31,134 nt of DNA from RGIG3159 sp034927685 (GCA_034927685.1 JAYFPO010000040.1:1-31134), one strand, 5' to 3'. Positions 6,764-15,931 are shown, counted from the first letter of the stretch. Translations and numbers: made by a program. The notes: generated from the letters alone by a model not told the origin.

Positions 6764-7974
6764 TTTTGGTTGACCACCTTTCCGTCATAAAGACCGCTGG
6801 CAAGCAAAATCTCGTCGCCCGGCCAGAGATTGCCGGTGCTGCTTTCATCCAGCTCCACCACATAGTTGTCGGAGGCGGCGTAGAGAACCGTCACCGGTTT
6901 CCACCGCGCCACGGCGCCCTCCAGCACATAGACGCCCGCCTGTCCGGTTTCGCTGTCGATGTGAATGGCCTTCTTCGGCACCCGCAGGCCATCGTAGGTC
7001 TGGAAGGTCAGATTGCAGGTCTGTTCCCGCAGCAGCGTTACGTTTTGAATGTAATTTCCGCCGGAGAGCACCAGCAGCTGCTTCCCGTCCTCAGAAGGGC
7101 CGATGCGCTGAACGGTCATCGTGATCTCCAGATAGGCGTCTTTTGCAAAGGTGAGGCGCACAGAGTCGCCCTCCTCCACGTCTGTCAGCTGATCCTCGGG
7201 AACGGCGGTGACAAAATACCAGACGTCGGAGGCAATCAGCTTACCGTAGACCTGATCGGAGACAGTCTGCGCGGCGCTGGGGAGCTGGGAAAAATCGGAA
7301 AGCGTCATAGTGTCCAGAATCTCCGGGGAGAGCACGGATTCATAGCCGTCGGCGGAGCCGGAAAAATAGCCCGGCGTATTGGCGGTCAGCTCGGAGGTGC
7401 CGCTGTTGTTCTCGTCCGTCAGGGTGTCGAGCTGTGACTGCAGCGCCGAGAGCTCGCTGCGCAGAGCGGCGAGCGCATCCGCATCCGCGCCGCTGCGCAG
7501 CAGCGTGCCCTTTAACTCGGTGCTGAGATCATCGGAGGCGCCGGTCTGCCGCAGCGTGGTGCGCATGGCATAGGTAGTCAGCAGGTCGGAAAGATCTGCG
7601 TCCAGCGAGGTGGGATCTCCGCTGTCCTTGCAGGCATAGGTGAGCTGCGCAATCTGTTGCTGCAAATTGGCAATCTCCGCCTGCCGCTGCTGGGCGCCTT
7701 CGCTGCTGTAGGTTACGGCCAGCGTCTGTCCCTTGCCGATCCGCGCGCCCTCCGCGAGCGTGGGCACGGTGATCGGGTAGGAGGAGGTAAGCTGAGTTTC
7801 CTGCCGCACCACATAGCCGGCGGCGGTAACGCCGACACTGGCCTCATATTCCAGCGCCGTCACGGTGGTGAGCGGCGCTGCAAGGTAGCCGTAGGCGGCG
7901 TAGCCGAAATAGGCCAGCACGACAGCGGCCAGCAGGATCATAATCAATCGTATGAACTTCTCGCCCTGTTTCAT
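6760..7974 (-). CDS. HlyD-family membrane-fusion/adaptor-like protein
   Basis: This encodes 404 residues. One N-terminal membrane segment (about 9-27) is followed by a large extracytoplasmic part. The region after the anchor (TTVTALEYEASVGVTAAGYVVRQE) resembles the beta-barrel/lipoyl start of HlyD/RND adaptor proteins. A long Leu/Gln-rich stretch (about 110-190) probably forms the coiled-coil hairpin, and the C-terminal part is beta-rich. Such proteins usually link a membrane transporter to the cell exterior, but no transporter gene lies next to it, so the partner and substrate are unknown. It starts 37 bases after hfq, with AAAGGAG upstream of the ATG, and overlaps yggS by 4 bases. A role in envelope assembly, given its division-gene neighbours, is inference only. 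Confidence 0.72.
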   Translation of the reverse strand: MKQGEKFIRLIMILLAAVVLAYFGYAAYGYLAAPLTTVTALEYEASVGVTAAGYVVRQETQLTSSYPITVPTLAEGARIGKGQTLAVTYSSEGAQQRQAEIANLQQQIAQLTYACKDSGDPTSLDADLSDLLTTYAMRTTLRQTGASDDLSTELKGTLLRSGADADALAALRSELSALQSQLDTLTDENNSGTSELTANTPGYFSGSADGYESVLSPEILDTMTLSDFSQLPSAAQTVSDQVYGKLIASDVWYFVTAVPEDQLTDVEEGDSVRLTFAKDAYLEITMTVQRIGPSEDGKQLLVLSGGNYIQNVTLLREQTCNLTFQTYDGLRVPKKAIHIDSETGQAGVYVLEGAVARWKPVTVLYAASDNYVVELDESSTGNLWPGDEILLASGLYDGKVVNQK

Positions 7975-8011
7975 GGAACAAGCTCCTTTTGCGCAGGGCG
8001 TGTGCCCTGAC

Positions 8012-8227
8012 TTATGGTTTCACAGGAAGCTGCGGCGTAATGGTGGAAATGGCATGCTTATAGATCATGTTTTGTTTCCCGTCGGAAGAGAGCAGCAGCA
8101 CAAAATTGTCGTACCCGACGACGGTGCCGCGGAGCTGAAAGCCGTTGACAAGGAATACGGTCACCTGGGTTTTGGCCCGCCTTACCTCCCCCAAAAACTG
8201 GTCCTGCAGCGTTTCGATGTTAGCCAT
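8012..8227 (-). CDS. hfq: RNA chaperone Hfq
   Basis: This encodes 71 residues, the usual length of a Gram-positive Hfq. The start at 8227 (MANIETLQDQFL) has AAAGGAAG about 8 bases upstream; the frame extends further upstream without homology. The Sm1 motif includes VTVFLVNGFQLRGTVVGYDNFVLLL, and the Sm2 motif is IYKHAIST at about 55-62. Hfq forms a hexameric ring that binds A-rich and U-rich RNA and assists small-RNA pairing or RNA stability. The gene follows miaA, as in many bacteria, with an approximately 100-bp gap holding a possible extended -10 promoter, so it may be transcribed both from upstream and on its own. Confidence 0.97.
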   Translation of the reverse strand: MANIETLQDQFLGEVRRAKTQVTVFLVNGFQLRGTVVGYDNFVLLLSSDGKQNMIYKHAISTITPQLPVKP

Positions 8228-8259
8228 GGATATACTTCCTTTCTGTTTGTAATATCCAT

Positions 8260-8268
8260 ATTTTAACA
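8260..8268 (-). promoter_or_regulatory. Possible extended -10 promoter for hfq
   Basis: On the minus strand TGTTAAAAT (8268-8260) matches an extended -10 element about 33 bases before the hfq start. No good -35 box is seen, so this is tentative. Confidence 0.35.
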
Positions 8269-8328
8269 TTGTGATCTGCCGGAAAATGGGGAAGCGCGCC
8301 GAATAGAATGCCCGGACGGGCAAAAGGA

Positions 8329-9258
8329 TCAGGAATTTTCACAGAGCCGGCACGCCTCCGCCAGCACGGCGGAAAAGTCCGGTTCCCGGGGCAGCGTCAG
8401 CCAGTGGATGTCCGGATTTTTCCGGAACCAGGTGAGCTGCCGCTTGGCATAGCGGCGGGACTCCTGCTTGATTCGCGCGACGGCTTCCTCCCGGGAAAGG
8501 GTTCCCCGGAGGGCCTCCGCGGCCTCCTTGTATCCGATTGCCTGCATTGCCGTGGCCGTCTCCGGTACTCCGGAATCCAGCAGCCGCGCCACCTCGTCGA
8601 ACAGTCCAATGTCCACCATCCGGTCTACCCGCCGATCGATCCGGTCGTAGAGGTCCTGCCGGTTCTGAAAGTTGAGGCCGAGGCGGAACGGGCGGTATTT
8701 GGGAGGCTGTGCCTGCGTCTCCCGGTTGTGCTGCGAGATGGGCTTGCCGGTCTCCAAAAAGACCTCGGCGGCCCGGAGAATCCGCTTGTGGTCGGCAGGA
8801 TGCAGCCGATTGGCACTCTCTGGGTCATGCTCCCGCAGCAGAGAAAGCAGCGGCGCAACGCCATGCTCCCGGAGCTGCCGCTCCAATTCCTCCCGTTTTC
8901 CGGTCTCCGGCATGGGGGAAAAGGTACGGCCCGCGAGCAGCGAGTCGGCGTAAAGGCCGGTGCCTCCGGCAAGAACGGCGGTTTTGCCGCGCCGCAGGAT
9001 ATCCTGCAAAATTGGGTCTGCCAGCGCCACATAGCGACCGACCGAGAATGGCTCCGCGGGGTCCACGCAGTCGATCATGTGATGAGGGACCCCCGCCATC
9101 TCTTCGGCGGTAGGCGTCGCCGTGCCGATTTCCATGCCGCGGTAGAGCTGCATGGAGTCGCAGGAGAGCACCTCGCCGTCGTAGCGTTTCGCCAGCGCGA
9201 CGGCCAACCGGGTTTTTCCGGAGGCTGTGGGGCCGAATACACAGAGAATCTGGTTCAC
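8329..9258 (-). CDS. miaA: tRNA dimethylallyltransferase MiaA
   Basis: This encodes 309 residues. It transfers the dimethylallyl group from DMAPP to N6 of adenosine-37 in tRNAs that read codons starting with U. The P-loop is GPTASGKT at 9-16, followed by the family block LSCDSMQLYRGMEIGTATP (31-49) and VPHHMIDCVDP. The C-terminal part has RYAKRQLTWFRKNPDIHWL, typical of MiaA. The start codon is GTG at 9258, preceded by AAAGGAG about 7 bases upstream; the mutL stop ends one base before it, so translation is likely coupled. Its product is the substrate of MiaB, encoded at the head of the same gene array. Confidence 0.97.
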   Translation of the reverse strand: MNQILCVFGPTASGKTRLAVALAKRYDGEVLSCDSMQLYRGMEIGTATPTAEEMAGVPHHMIDCVDPAEPFSVGRYVALADPILQDILRRGKTAVLAGGTGLYADSLLAGRTFSPMPETGKREELERQLREHGVAPLLSLLREHDPESANRLHPADHKRILRAAEVFLETGKPISQHNRETQAQPPKYRPFRLGLNFQNRQDLYDRIDRRVDRMVDIGLFDEVARLLDSGVPETATAMQAIGYKEAAEALRGTLSREEAVARIKQESRRYAKRQLTWFRKNPDIHWLTLPREPDFSAVLAEACRLCENS

Positions 9259-9259
9259 G

Positions 9260-11140
9260 TTAGCTCCTTTTAAATTGCCGCCGCAGGCTGCCGTCGGTCA
9301 TTCGAATGCAGATGGGGCGGCCATGGGGGCAGTATTTGAGGTCGTCCCGGGTCATGACCTCCCGCACCAGCGCGTCCCGCTCGGCGGGCTCCGTGTGCCA
9401 GCCAGCCTTGATGGCGGCCTTACAGGCGATGGTGTGCAGCAGGCTGTCCCGGAGGCCGTCGGGATCGGTCCGGCGGCCGCAGAGCAGATCAGAAGCCATG
9501 GCGGCCAGGACCGCTTCGGCGTCCTCCGGCGCGATATCGTCGGGAATCTCCCGAATCAATACCGTATGGTCGCCGAAGTCCTCCAGCACATAACCGCACT
9601 GCCGCAGCAGGGCGGCGTTTTCCAGCAGCGCCGCCGACTCCTCCCGGTTCAACAGGGCGGGGATGGGGGAAAGGAGCACCTGGGACATGGCCCGGGTATC
9701 CTCCCGCTTCAGCTTTTCAAAAAGAATGCGCTCATGAGCGGCATGCTTGTCAATCAAGAGTATCGCACCGGGCTCCTCCACGAGAATGTAGGCGTCCAGC
9801 ACCTCGCCCACCACACGGTAATCGGCGTTTCCCGGCAGTGGGAGCGCTTCCTGCGGCGCTTCCGGAGGTTCGGAGGCGGCAGCTTTCGCAGCGAAGATCG
9901 GCAGGTTGCCGGAGGCGGGTGTCTCCGCTGCCGGCAGCCGCACCTCCTCATGGAGTGCGGGTTGGGCCGACTTTTTGGGAAGCAGGGCCTCGCAGGCCGG
10001 TTTGGAGGGCGTGATGGGCGCACCCATCGCGGAGGCCATGCCCCGGTAATCCTCCGCCCGCATGGTTTTAAAAAAGTCCTGCTTCTGGGCCGGGTGGGCG
10101 GCTGGTGTTGGTTCCGACCGTTGCGCCGGGAAGGTCACGTCCTGCTTGCCGGAGGCCCTGGAGAGGGTGGCGAGGACGCCATAATAGACGCAGTCAAAGA
10201 CGTTCTTCTCGGAGAGAAACCGCACCTCGGTCTTGGCCGGGTGGACGTTGACGTCCACGCTGCCGAGCGGCATCTCCAGGTTGAGCACGCAGGAGGGGTA
10301 GCGTCCCACCATGATTTGGTTTTTATAGGCTTCTTCCAATGCGGCAGTCATGGTCCGGGATTTGACGTAGCGGCCGTTGACGAAGAACAGCTGTCCGGTG
10401 CGATTGCCGCGGGAGGCCGTCGGCAGGGAGACAAAGCCCTGTACGGTATTTTTTTCCCACCGGCTCTCCACCGGGAGCATGTCCCGGGCGATCTGCCGAC
10501 CCAGCGCCTCGTAGACGGCGGAGAGCAGCACGCCGTCGCCGGCGGTTGAAAACTGCTCCTGTCCGTCCTTGAGAAAGTGGAAGGAGATCTCCGGGTGGGC
10601 AATGGCCTGCCGCTGCACGGCGGAAAAGACGGCGCTGCCTTCGGCCACGTCGGACTTCATAAATTTTAGCCGGGCCGGCGTGTTATAAAACAAGTCCCGC
10701 ACGACGAGGGTGGTACCCTTGGGGCACCCGGCAGGGTCGCAGGCGGCAATCACGCCGCCCTCCAGCGTCAGGGAGGTGCCCTCCATGCTGCCCACGGGCC
10801 GGGTCAGGAGCGTGATGCGGGAGACGGCGGCGATGGCGGCCAGCGCCTCACCCCGGAAACCGAGCGTCCCGATGGCGGCCAGATCTTCCTCTTCCCGTAT
10901 TTTGCTGGTGGCGTGGCGGAGGAACGCGGTCTGCGCGTCCTGCCGGTCCATGCCGCAGCCGTCGTCGGAAATCCGGATCAGGGTCATGCCGCCGTTTTGA
11001 ATCTCGACGGTGATGTGCGAGGAACCGGCGTCGATGGAGTTTTCCACCAGTTCCTTGACCACAGAGCCGGGGCGTTCCACCACCTCGCCGGCGGCGATCA
11101 GGTCCGCCACATGCGGGGAGAGCTGATAAATGATTGCCAT
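9260..11140 (-). CDS. mutL: DNA mismatch repair protein MutL
   Basis: This encodes 626 residues. The N-terminal GHKL ATPase has the Bergerat motifs ELVENSIDAGS (30-40), DDGCGM (59-64) and GFRGEAL (94-100). The middle is a variable Pro/Ala-rich linker (about 340-430). The C-terminal dimerisation/endonuclease domain carries DKHAAHERILFE near 463-474, a variant of the DQHAxxE metal-binding motif, and CPHGRPICIR near the end, so this is expected to be a nicking MutL as in species without MutH. The ATG at 11140 has AAAGGGGG about 7 bases upstream, directly after the stop codon of the CPBP gene 13 bases away. It works with MutS, which lies just beyond the CPBP gene. Confidence 0.97.
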   Translation of the reverse strand: MAIIYQLSPHVADLIAAGEVVERPGSVVKELVENSIDAGSSHITVEIQNGGMTLIRISDDGCGMDRQDAQTAFLRHATSKIREEEDLAAIGTLGFRGEALAAIAAVSRITLLTRPVGSMEGTSLTLEGGVIAACDPAGCPKGTTLVVRDLFYNTPARLKFMKSDVAEGSAVFSAVQRQAIAHPEISFHFLKDGQEQFSTAGDGVLLSAVYEALGRQIARDMLPVESRWEKNTVQGFVSLPTASRGNRTGQLFFVNGRYVKSRTMTAALEEAYKNQIMVGRYPSCVLNLEMPLGSVDVNVHPAKTEVRFLSEKNVFDCVYYGVLATLSRASGKQDVTFPAQRSEPTPAAHPAQKQDFFKTMRAEDYRGMASAMGAPITPSKPACEALLPKKSAQPALHEEVRLPAAETPASGNLPIFAAKAAASEPPEAPQEALPLPGNADYRVVGEVLDAYILVEEPGAILLIDKHAAHERILFEKLKREDTRAMSQVLLSPIPALLNREESAALLENAALLRQCGYVLEDFGDHTVLIREIPDDIAPEDAEAVLAAMASDLLCGRRTDPDGLRDSLLHTIACKAAIKAGWHTEPAERDALVREVMTRDDLKYCPHGRPICIRMTDGSLRRQFKRS

Positions 11141-11153
11141 GAAAAGCCCCCTT

Positions 11154-11861
11154 TCAGAAGCCCACGGACCAAAGCAGACAAGTGATCAGATTGATGGAAG
11201 CGTGGAGCAGAATCGGCGACCAGATGTTGTCCGCGTATTCATAGAGCCCGCAGAGCACCAGCGTGGCAGGCACATATTGCAGTGCACTGAGGGCGATTTC
11301 GAGTGGCGATGAAGCGCCCAGAAAGCCGATCACATGGATGGCCGAAAAGCCCAGCGCCGTCACCACATAGGCGAGCAGGCGGCTGCTGCGCCGCAGATTG
11401 CCGAAAATCAGCCCGCGGAACAGGCATTCTTCGATGATCGGGGCCAGCACAATGGCCAGCACGCAGACAAACGCAGGGTTTTGGTCCAAAAGGCTGATAA
11501 TGGCGTCGTTATTCTGGTTGGTGAAATTCGGCAGCAGCCAGAAGACCAGCGCGGTGACCAGAATGGTCAGGGCTCCATAGAGCAGCAGACACACCGCGGT
11601 GGAGCGAAGCACGCGGCGCCGGTTTTGCCGCAGCGCCCGCAGGCTGCCCCATAGAAAACGGTGGAAGAGCAGCACCGTGAAGAATATGCAGACGCTGTAA
11701 AACCAGAGATTGAGCCGCAGAGAAGTAAGCTCCTGATGCAGCACCTTCGTCAGAAAAAGCTGCAGCAGGGGATTCAGCAGCAGAAGATAGAACAGGAAAA
11801 AGCAAAATCCGCCGATGATCTCTGCCTTGGACATTACCACGGAAAAGCGTCGCTTTTGCAT
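11154..11861 (-). CDS. CPBP-family intramembrane glutamic endopeptidase (CAAX/Abi type)
   Basis: This 235-residue membrane protein has about six to seven hydrophobic segments. It has all three catalytic motifs of the CPBP/Rce1-like family: EExxxR (EECLFRG, Glu144, Glu145 and Arg149), FxxxH (FSAIH, Phe172 to His176) and HxxxN (HASIN, His220 to Asn224). It should therefore be an active membrane-embedded protease, but the substrate cannot be told from sequence. Members act in protein processing, bacteriocin immunity or signalling. It lies between mutS (21 bases upstream) and mutL (13 bases downstream), an unexpected place for a protease. AAAGGAG precedes the ATG. A shared transcript with the repair genes is likely; a shared function is not shown. 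Confidence 0.9.
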   Translation of the reverse strand: MQKRRFSVVMSKAEIIGGFCFFLFYLLLLNPLLQLFLTKVLHQELTSLRLNLWFYSVCIFFTVLLFHRFLWGSLRALRQNRRRVLRSTAVCLLLYGALTILVTALVFWLLPNFTNQNNDAIISLLDQNPAFVCVLAIVLAPIIEECLFRGLIFGNLRRSSRLLAYVVTALGFSAIHVIGFLGASSPLEIALSALQYVPATLVLCGLYEYADNIWSPILLHASINLITCLLWSVGF

Positions 11862-11882
11862 CGGAATGCTCCTTTGGTTGAA

Positions 11883-14480
11883 TTACAGAAGCTGTTTGAG
11901 CTCATAGAGCAGGTTCATGGCCTCAATGGGTGTCAGGGTTTCCACGGTGATGGCTTCCAGCCGACGGCGGATCTCGGAGGTTCCCAAATCCTGCAGGGAA
12001 ATCTGGGCGTCCGGCGGTGCGGACGGCTGTGGAGCGGCGGGGACCGCGCTATCCTCCAATCCCTTCAGAATGGACTTGGCCCGCGCGATGACCGCCGCGG
12101 GCAAACCGGCCAGCTTCGCGACCTCGACGCCGTAGGAGTCGTCGGCGCCGCCGGGGACGATCTTTCGCAGGAAAATGATATCGTCCTTCCGTTTTTTGAC
12201 CGCGATGTTGTAGTTGCGAACGCCGGGAAGCTCCTGCTCCATGACCGTCAGCTCATGATAGTGGGTGGCAAACAGCGTTTTGGCGCCGAGCTTTTTGGGG
12301 TCCGCGGCGTACTCCACCACAGCCCGCGCGATGGCCATGCCGTCGAAGGTAGAGGTGCCGCGTCCGATCTCGTCCAGAATCAGCAGGGAGCGGGCGGTGG
12401 CATGGCGCAGAATCTCAGCCACCTCGCTCATCTCCACCATGAAGGTGGACTGTCCGGAGGACAGGTCGTCGGAGGCGCCGATGCGCGTGAAAATCCGATC
12501 CACCACGCCGATGCGGGCGGAGGCGGCGGGAACGAAACAGCCGATTTGTGCCATCAGGACGATCAAGGCGGTCTGCCGCATGTAGGTGGATTTGCCGGCC
12601 ATGTTGGGGCCGGTGATGATTGAGATCCGATGACCGCCGATCCCCAGGGTGGTGTCGTTGGCCACAAACAGCGTGTCCCGCAGCACCCGTTCCACGACGG
12701 GATGACGTCCGTCCCGGATCTCGATTTCGCCCGAAAGGTCGATTTCCGGCCGGACGTAGCGGTATTTGACGGCAATATGGGCGAAAGAACAGAGCGTATC
12801 CAGCGCGCCGACGGCGTGCGAGGTCCGCAGCACCCGATCGGCCTCCCCGGCCAGCTTTTGCCGCAGCTCTGTAAAAAGATCGTATTCCAGCGCGGAGATC
12901 CGGTCCTTGGCGGTCAGGATCGTGGATTCCAGATCCTTTAATTCCTGCGTGATATAGCGCTCGCAGTTGACCAGCGTCTGCTTTCGGATGTAGCCGTCCG
13001 GCACCATGCCAGCCTGGGAATTGGAGACCTCTATGTAGTAGCCGAATACACGGTTGAAGCCAACCCGCAGGTTTTTGATGCCGGTTTTCTCCTTTTCGGA
13101 CGCCTCAATGGAAGAGAGGCTGCCCTTGCCGCCGTTCATAATGCCCTTGAGGCGATCCACCTCCTCAGAGTAGCCGGGGCGGATCATGCCGCCCTCGCGG
13201 ACGGTAAAGGGCGGATCATCCACGACGGCACGGTCGATCAGGGCCTTCAGGTCGGAAAGATCGTCCAGTTCCTCAAAGAGAACCTGCAGCATGGGAGCTT
13301 TGCAGCGGCCGAGCAGGGCGCGGAGCTCCGGCAGGCGGAGAACGCCGGCAGACAGCGCCGCGAGATCCCGGCAGGTGGCGGAGCCGGTGACGATCCGGGC
13401 CATGATGCGCTCCAGATCGGTAATTTCCCGCAGGGATTCAATCAGATCCTCCCGCAGCATGGTCTCTGCGACCAGCTCCGCTACGGCGGCGTGACGCTGG
13501 GAGATGGCGGCAGGGCTGAGCAGTGGCTTTTCGAGCCAGCTGCGGAGCATCCGCCCCCCCATGGGCGTCTTGGTTTTGTCCAGCACCCAAAGGAGACTTC
13601 CACGCTTATCCTTGGAGCGGAGCGTCTCCGTCAGCTCCAGGTTGCGCCGGGCCGTCAGGTCCAGCTCCATGAATTTGCCGGAGAGGTAGAATTCCATGGT
13701 CCTGATGTGGCAGAGGTCGCTCTTCTGAACCTCTTTCAGGGTTTTGAGCAGTGCGCCCGCGGAGATCAGCACCGCGGGCATGGTATCCAGGTTCTCCGGT
13801 ACGGACCGGAACTGGGAGAGAACGGCGTCCCGGCAGGAGACGGGATCAAACAGCGCGGCGTCGCCGGTCTCCTGACAGCAGGAGAGCCGGTTTTGCAGCG
13901 CTTCCGTCAGGGCGGCGTCCTCCGCTGCCATGCCGCCGCGCACCACCTCCGAAGGAGAGAAGCGCCCCAATTCGCTGAGAACCTTTGCAGAGAGGTCGTC
14001 GCCCTGCAGGCAGGTGGCATAAAACGCGCCGGTGGAGACGTCGCAAAAGCTGAGGCCGCAGCTGTCACCTTCGCCGTAAATGCAGGCGAAGTAGTTGTTT
14101 TTTCCTTCCTCCAGCATGGAACTTTCGGTCACGGTGCCGGGGGTGACAATGCGGACGATATCCCGCTTGACCAGCCCCTTGGCCAGCGCCGGGTCCTCCA
14201 TCTGCTCGCAGATGGCAACCTTGTAGCCCTTGGCCACCAGCCGCGCAATATAGCTTTCGGCGGCGTGGAAAGGCACGCCGCACATCGGGACTTTGTCGTC
14301 GGCGGATTTTGCCTTGTCGTGGTCCCGGGAGGTCAGGGTCAGATCCAGCTCCTTGGACGCCAGCCGGGCGTCGTCGCCGAACATCTCATAAAAGTCGCCC
14401 AGCCGGAAAAACAGCAGGCAATCGGGGTTCTGTTCTTTTGTGTGCAGATATTGCTGCATCATGGGCGTCAGTTCCGCCAT
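11883..14480 (-). CDS. mutS: DNA mismatch repair protein MutS
   Basis: This 865-residue protein, of normal MutS1 length, recognises base mismatches and small loops and recruits MutL. The mismatch-contacting Phe-x-Glu motif is intact (GDFYEMF, Phe30 and Glu32). The ABC-type ATPase has the Walker A motif ITGPNMAGKST near 615-625, followed by LLILDEIGRGTSTFDG (Walker B and signature) and LFATHYHEL. A short C-terminal tail follows a Pro/Ala-rich linker (VPAAPQPSAPPDA). The ATG at 14480 has AGGAGG about 7 bases upstream and starts 15 bases after the miaB stop. The array miaB-mutS-(CPBP)-mutL-miaA-hfq keeps the common bacterial grouping, with one inserted gene. Confidence 0.98.
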   Translation of the reverse strand: MAELTPMMQQYLHTKEQNPDCLLFFRLGDFYEMFGDDARLASKELDLTLTSRDHDKAKSADDKVPMCGVPFHAAESYIARLVAKGYKVAICEQMEDPALAKGLVKRDIVRIVTPGTVTESSMLEEGKNNYFACIYGEGDSCGLSFCDVSTGAFYATCLQGDDLSAKVLSELGRFSPSEVVRGGMAAEDAALTEALQNRLSCCQETGDAALFDPVSCRDAVLSQFRSVPENLDTMPAVLISAGALLKTLKEVQKSDLCHIRTMEFYLSGKFMELDLTARRNLELTETLRSKDKRGSLLWVLDKTKTPMGGRMLRSWLEKPLLSPAAISQRHAAVAELVAETMLREDLIESLREITDLERIMARIVTGSATCRDLAALSAGVLRLPELRALLGRCKAPMLQVLFEELDDLSDLKALIDRAVVDDPPFTVREGGMIRPGYSEEVDRLKGIMNGGKGSLSSIEASEKEKTGIKNLRVGFNRVFGYYIEVSNSQAGMVPDGYIRKQTLVNCERYITQELKDLESTILTAKDRISALEYDLFTELRQKLAGEADRVLRTSHAVGALDTLCSFAHIAVKYRYVRPEIDLSGEIEIRDGRHPVVERVLRDTLFVANDTTLGIGGHRISIITGPNMAGKSTYMRQTALIVLMAQIGCFVPAASARIGVVDRIFTRIGASDDLSSGQSTFMVEMSEVAEILRHATARSLLILDEIGRGTSTFDGMAIARAVVEYAADPKKLGAKTLFATHYHELTVMEQELPGVRNYNIAVKKRKDDIIFLRKIVPGGADDSYGVEVAKLAGLPAAVIARAKSILKGLEDSAVPAAPQPSAPPDAQISLQDLGTSEIRRRLEAITVETLTPIEAMNLLYELKQLL

Positions 14481-14495
14481 GGCAGTACCTCCTGT

Positions 14496-15899
14496 TTACG
14501 ACTGCTCACCGCATAAAGACCAGGTGGCGCAGCCGGTGATGCGGACAGGGATAAATTGACCAATCAGAGCGTCCGGCCCCTCGAGCCGCACCAGCCGCCC
14601 GCCGTCGGTACGGGCGGTCAGCAGCGCGCCGTCCCGGCCGTCCACCAGAACCCGCATGGTTTTTCCCACATAGGCATGGTGCCGCTCGGCGGAAATCCGG
14701 TTCTGCGTCTCGCAGAGCCGGTCGAACCAGGCGCTTTTTTCGTGGCGGGGAACCGGGTCGGGCAGCTTGGCCGCCGGGGTGCCGGGGCGGGGAGAATAGA
14801 GGAAGGTGAAGAGCGCGTCGTAGCCGACCGCTTCGATCAGGGAGAGCGTATCTTCAAATTCCGCTTCCGTCTCGCCGGGGAAGCCGACAATGACGTCGGA
14901 GGTCAGAACCAGATCCGGCATGGCTTCCCGGGCCTGCCGCACCAGCTCCAGATACTGCGCCCGGTCATAATGCCGGTTCATGGCAGCGAGGACGCGGTCG
15001 TTTCCGGACTGGAAGGGCAGGTGGAGCTGCCGGGCGATGCGGGGGCTTTGGGCCATGGCCCCGAAGAGCTTCGGCGTGGCGTCCTTGGGGTGGGAGGTCA
15101 TAAAGCGGAGCAGATAGTCGCCGGGGATGGCGGCAATTTGCAGGAGCAGATCGGAAAAATCCACGCCAAGCCCCAAATCCTTGCCGTAGGAGTTGACGTT
15201 CTGGCCGAGCAGGGTGATGTCCTTGTAGCCGTTTTCGACCAGCGCCCGGCACTCCGCGACAACATCCTCCGGGCGGCGGCTCCGCTCCCGGCCCCGGACG
15301 TAGGGGACGATGCAGTAGGAGCAGAAGTTGTTGCAGCCGTACATGATGGAGACCCAGGCCTTGAGGCCGCTTTCCCGTGAGACGGGAAGCCCCTCGGCAA
15401 TGGAGCCGGCGGCATCGCCGGTGGCAAAAACCCGCTTGCCGGTCGTAAGCACCTGCAGCAGCAGGCCGGGGAACTCCCACAGATGGTGGGTGGAAAACAG
15501 ACCGTCGACATGGGAATAGCTGCACCGCATTTTCCGGGCTACCTCGGGCTGGCCCATCATGCAGCCGCAGACAAAAATTTTCTGGCGGGGATGGCGTCGC
15601 TTCGTATGCACCAGCGCGCCCACGTTGCCGAACACGCGCTGTTCCGCGTGCTCCCGGACGGCGCAGGTGTTGAAGACGACCACGTCTGCGCCCTCCGCCT
15701 CGCCGGTCAGGCCGTAGCCCGCCTCCTCCAGCATCCCGCGGATGCGTTCGGAATCGGCCTCGTTCTGCTGGCAGCCGTAGGTGTCGACAAACGCGAGCGG
15801 CGTGAGGCCCTGCGCGCCCCAGTATTCCCGAATCCGCTGGCAATTTTCCTGCTGTGCCCGCAGCTCGTTTTCAGAAATCACAGTGGTCTTTTGATCCAA
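14496..15899 (-). CDS. miaB: tRNA-2-methylthio-N6-dimethylallyladenosine synthase MiaB
   Basis: This 467-residue radical-SAM methylthiotransferase adds a methylthio group at C2 of i6A37 in tRNA, acting after MiaA. The N-terminal UPF0004 domain supplies the auxiliary cluster cysteines Cys43 (TYGCQQNEAD), Cys79 (FNTCAVREHA) and Cys113 (VCGCMMG). The radical-SAM triad CxxxCxxC is Cys189, Cys193 and Cys196 (GCNNFCSYC). A C-terminal TRAM-like region begins near 400. The start appears to be TTG at 15899, with GGGGGA about 9 bases upstream and no in-frame ATG before the conserved domain. It heads the long minus-strand array and has its own sigma-A promoter. Confidence 0.97.
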   Translation of the reverse strand: MDQKTTVISENELRAQQENCQRIREYWGAQGLTPLAFVDTYGCQQNEADSERIRGMLEEAGYGLTGEAEGADVVVFNTCAVREHAEQRVFGNVGALVHTKRRHPRQKIFVCGCMMGQPEVARKMRCSYSHVDGLFSTHHLWEFPGLLLQVLTTGKRVFATGDAAGSIAEGLPVSRESGLKAWVSIMYGCNNFCSYCIVPYVRGRERSRRPEDVVAECRALVENGYKDITLLGQNVNSYGKDLGLGVDFSDLLLQIAAIPGDYLLRFMTSHPKDATPKLFGAMAQSPRIARQLHLPFQSGNDRVLAAMNRHYDRAQYLELVRQAREAMPDLVLTSDVIVGFPGETEAEFEDTLSLIEAVGYDALFTFLYSPRPGTPAAKLPDPVPRHEKSAWFDRLCETQNRISAERHHAYVGKTMRVLVDGRDGALLTARTDGGRLVRLEGPDALIGQFIPVRITGCATWSLCGEQS

Positions 15900-15931
15900 A
15901 ACGCCAATCCCCCAACTTAACTGAATATCTT

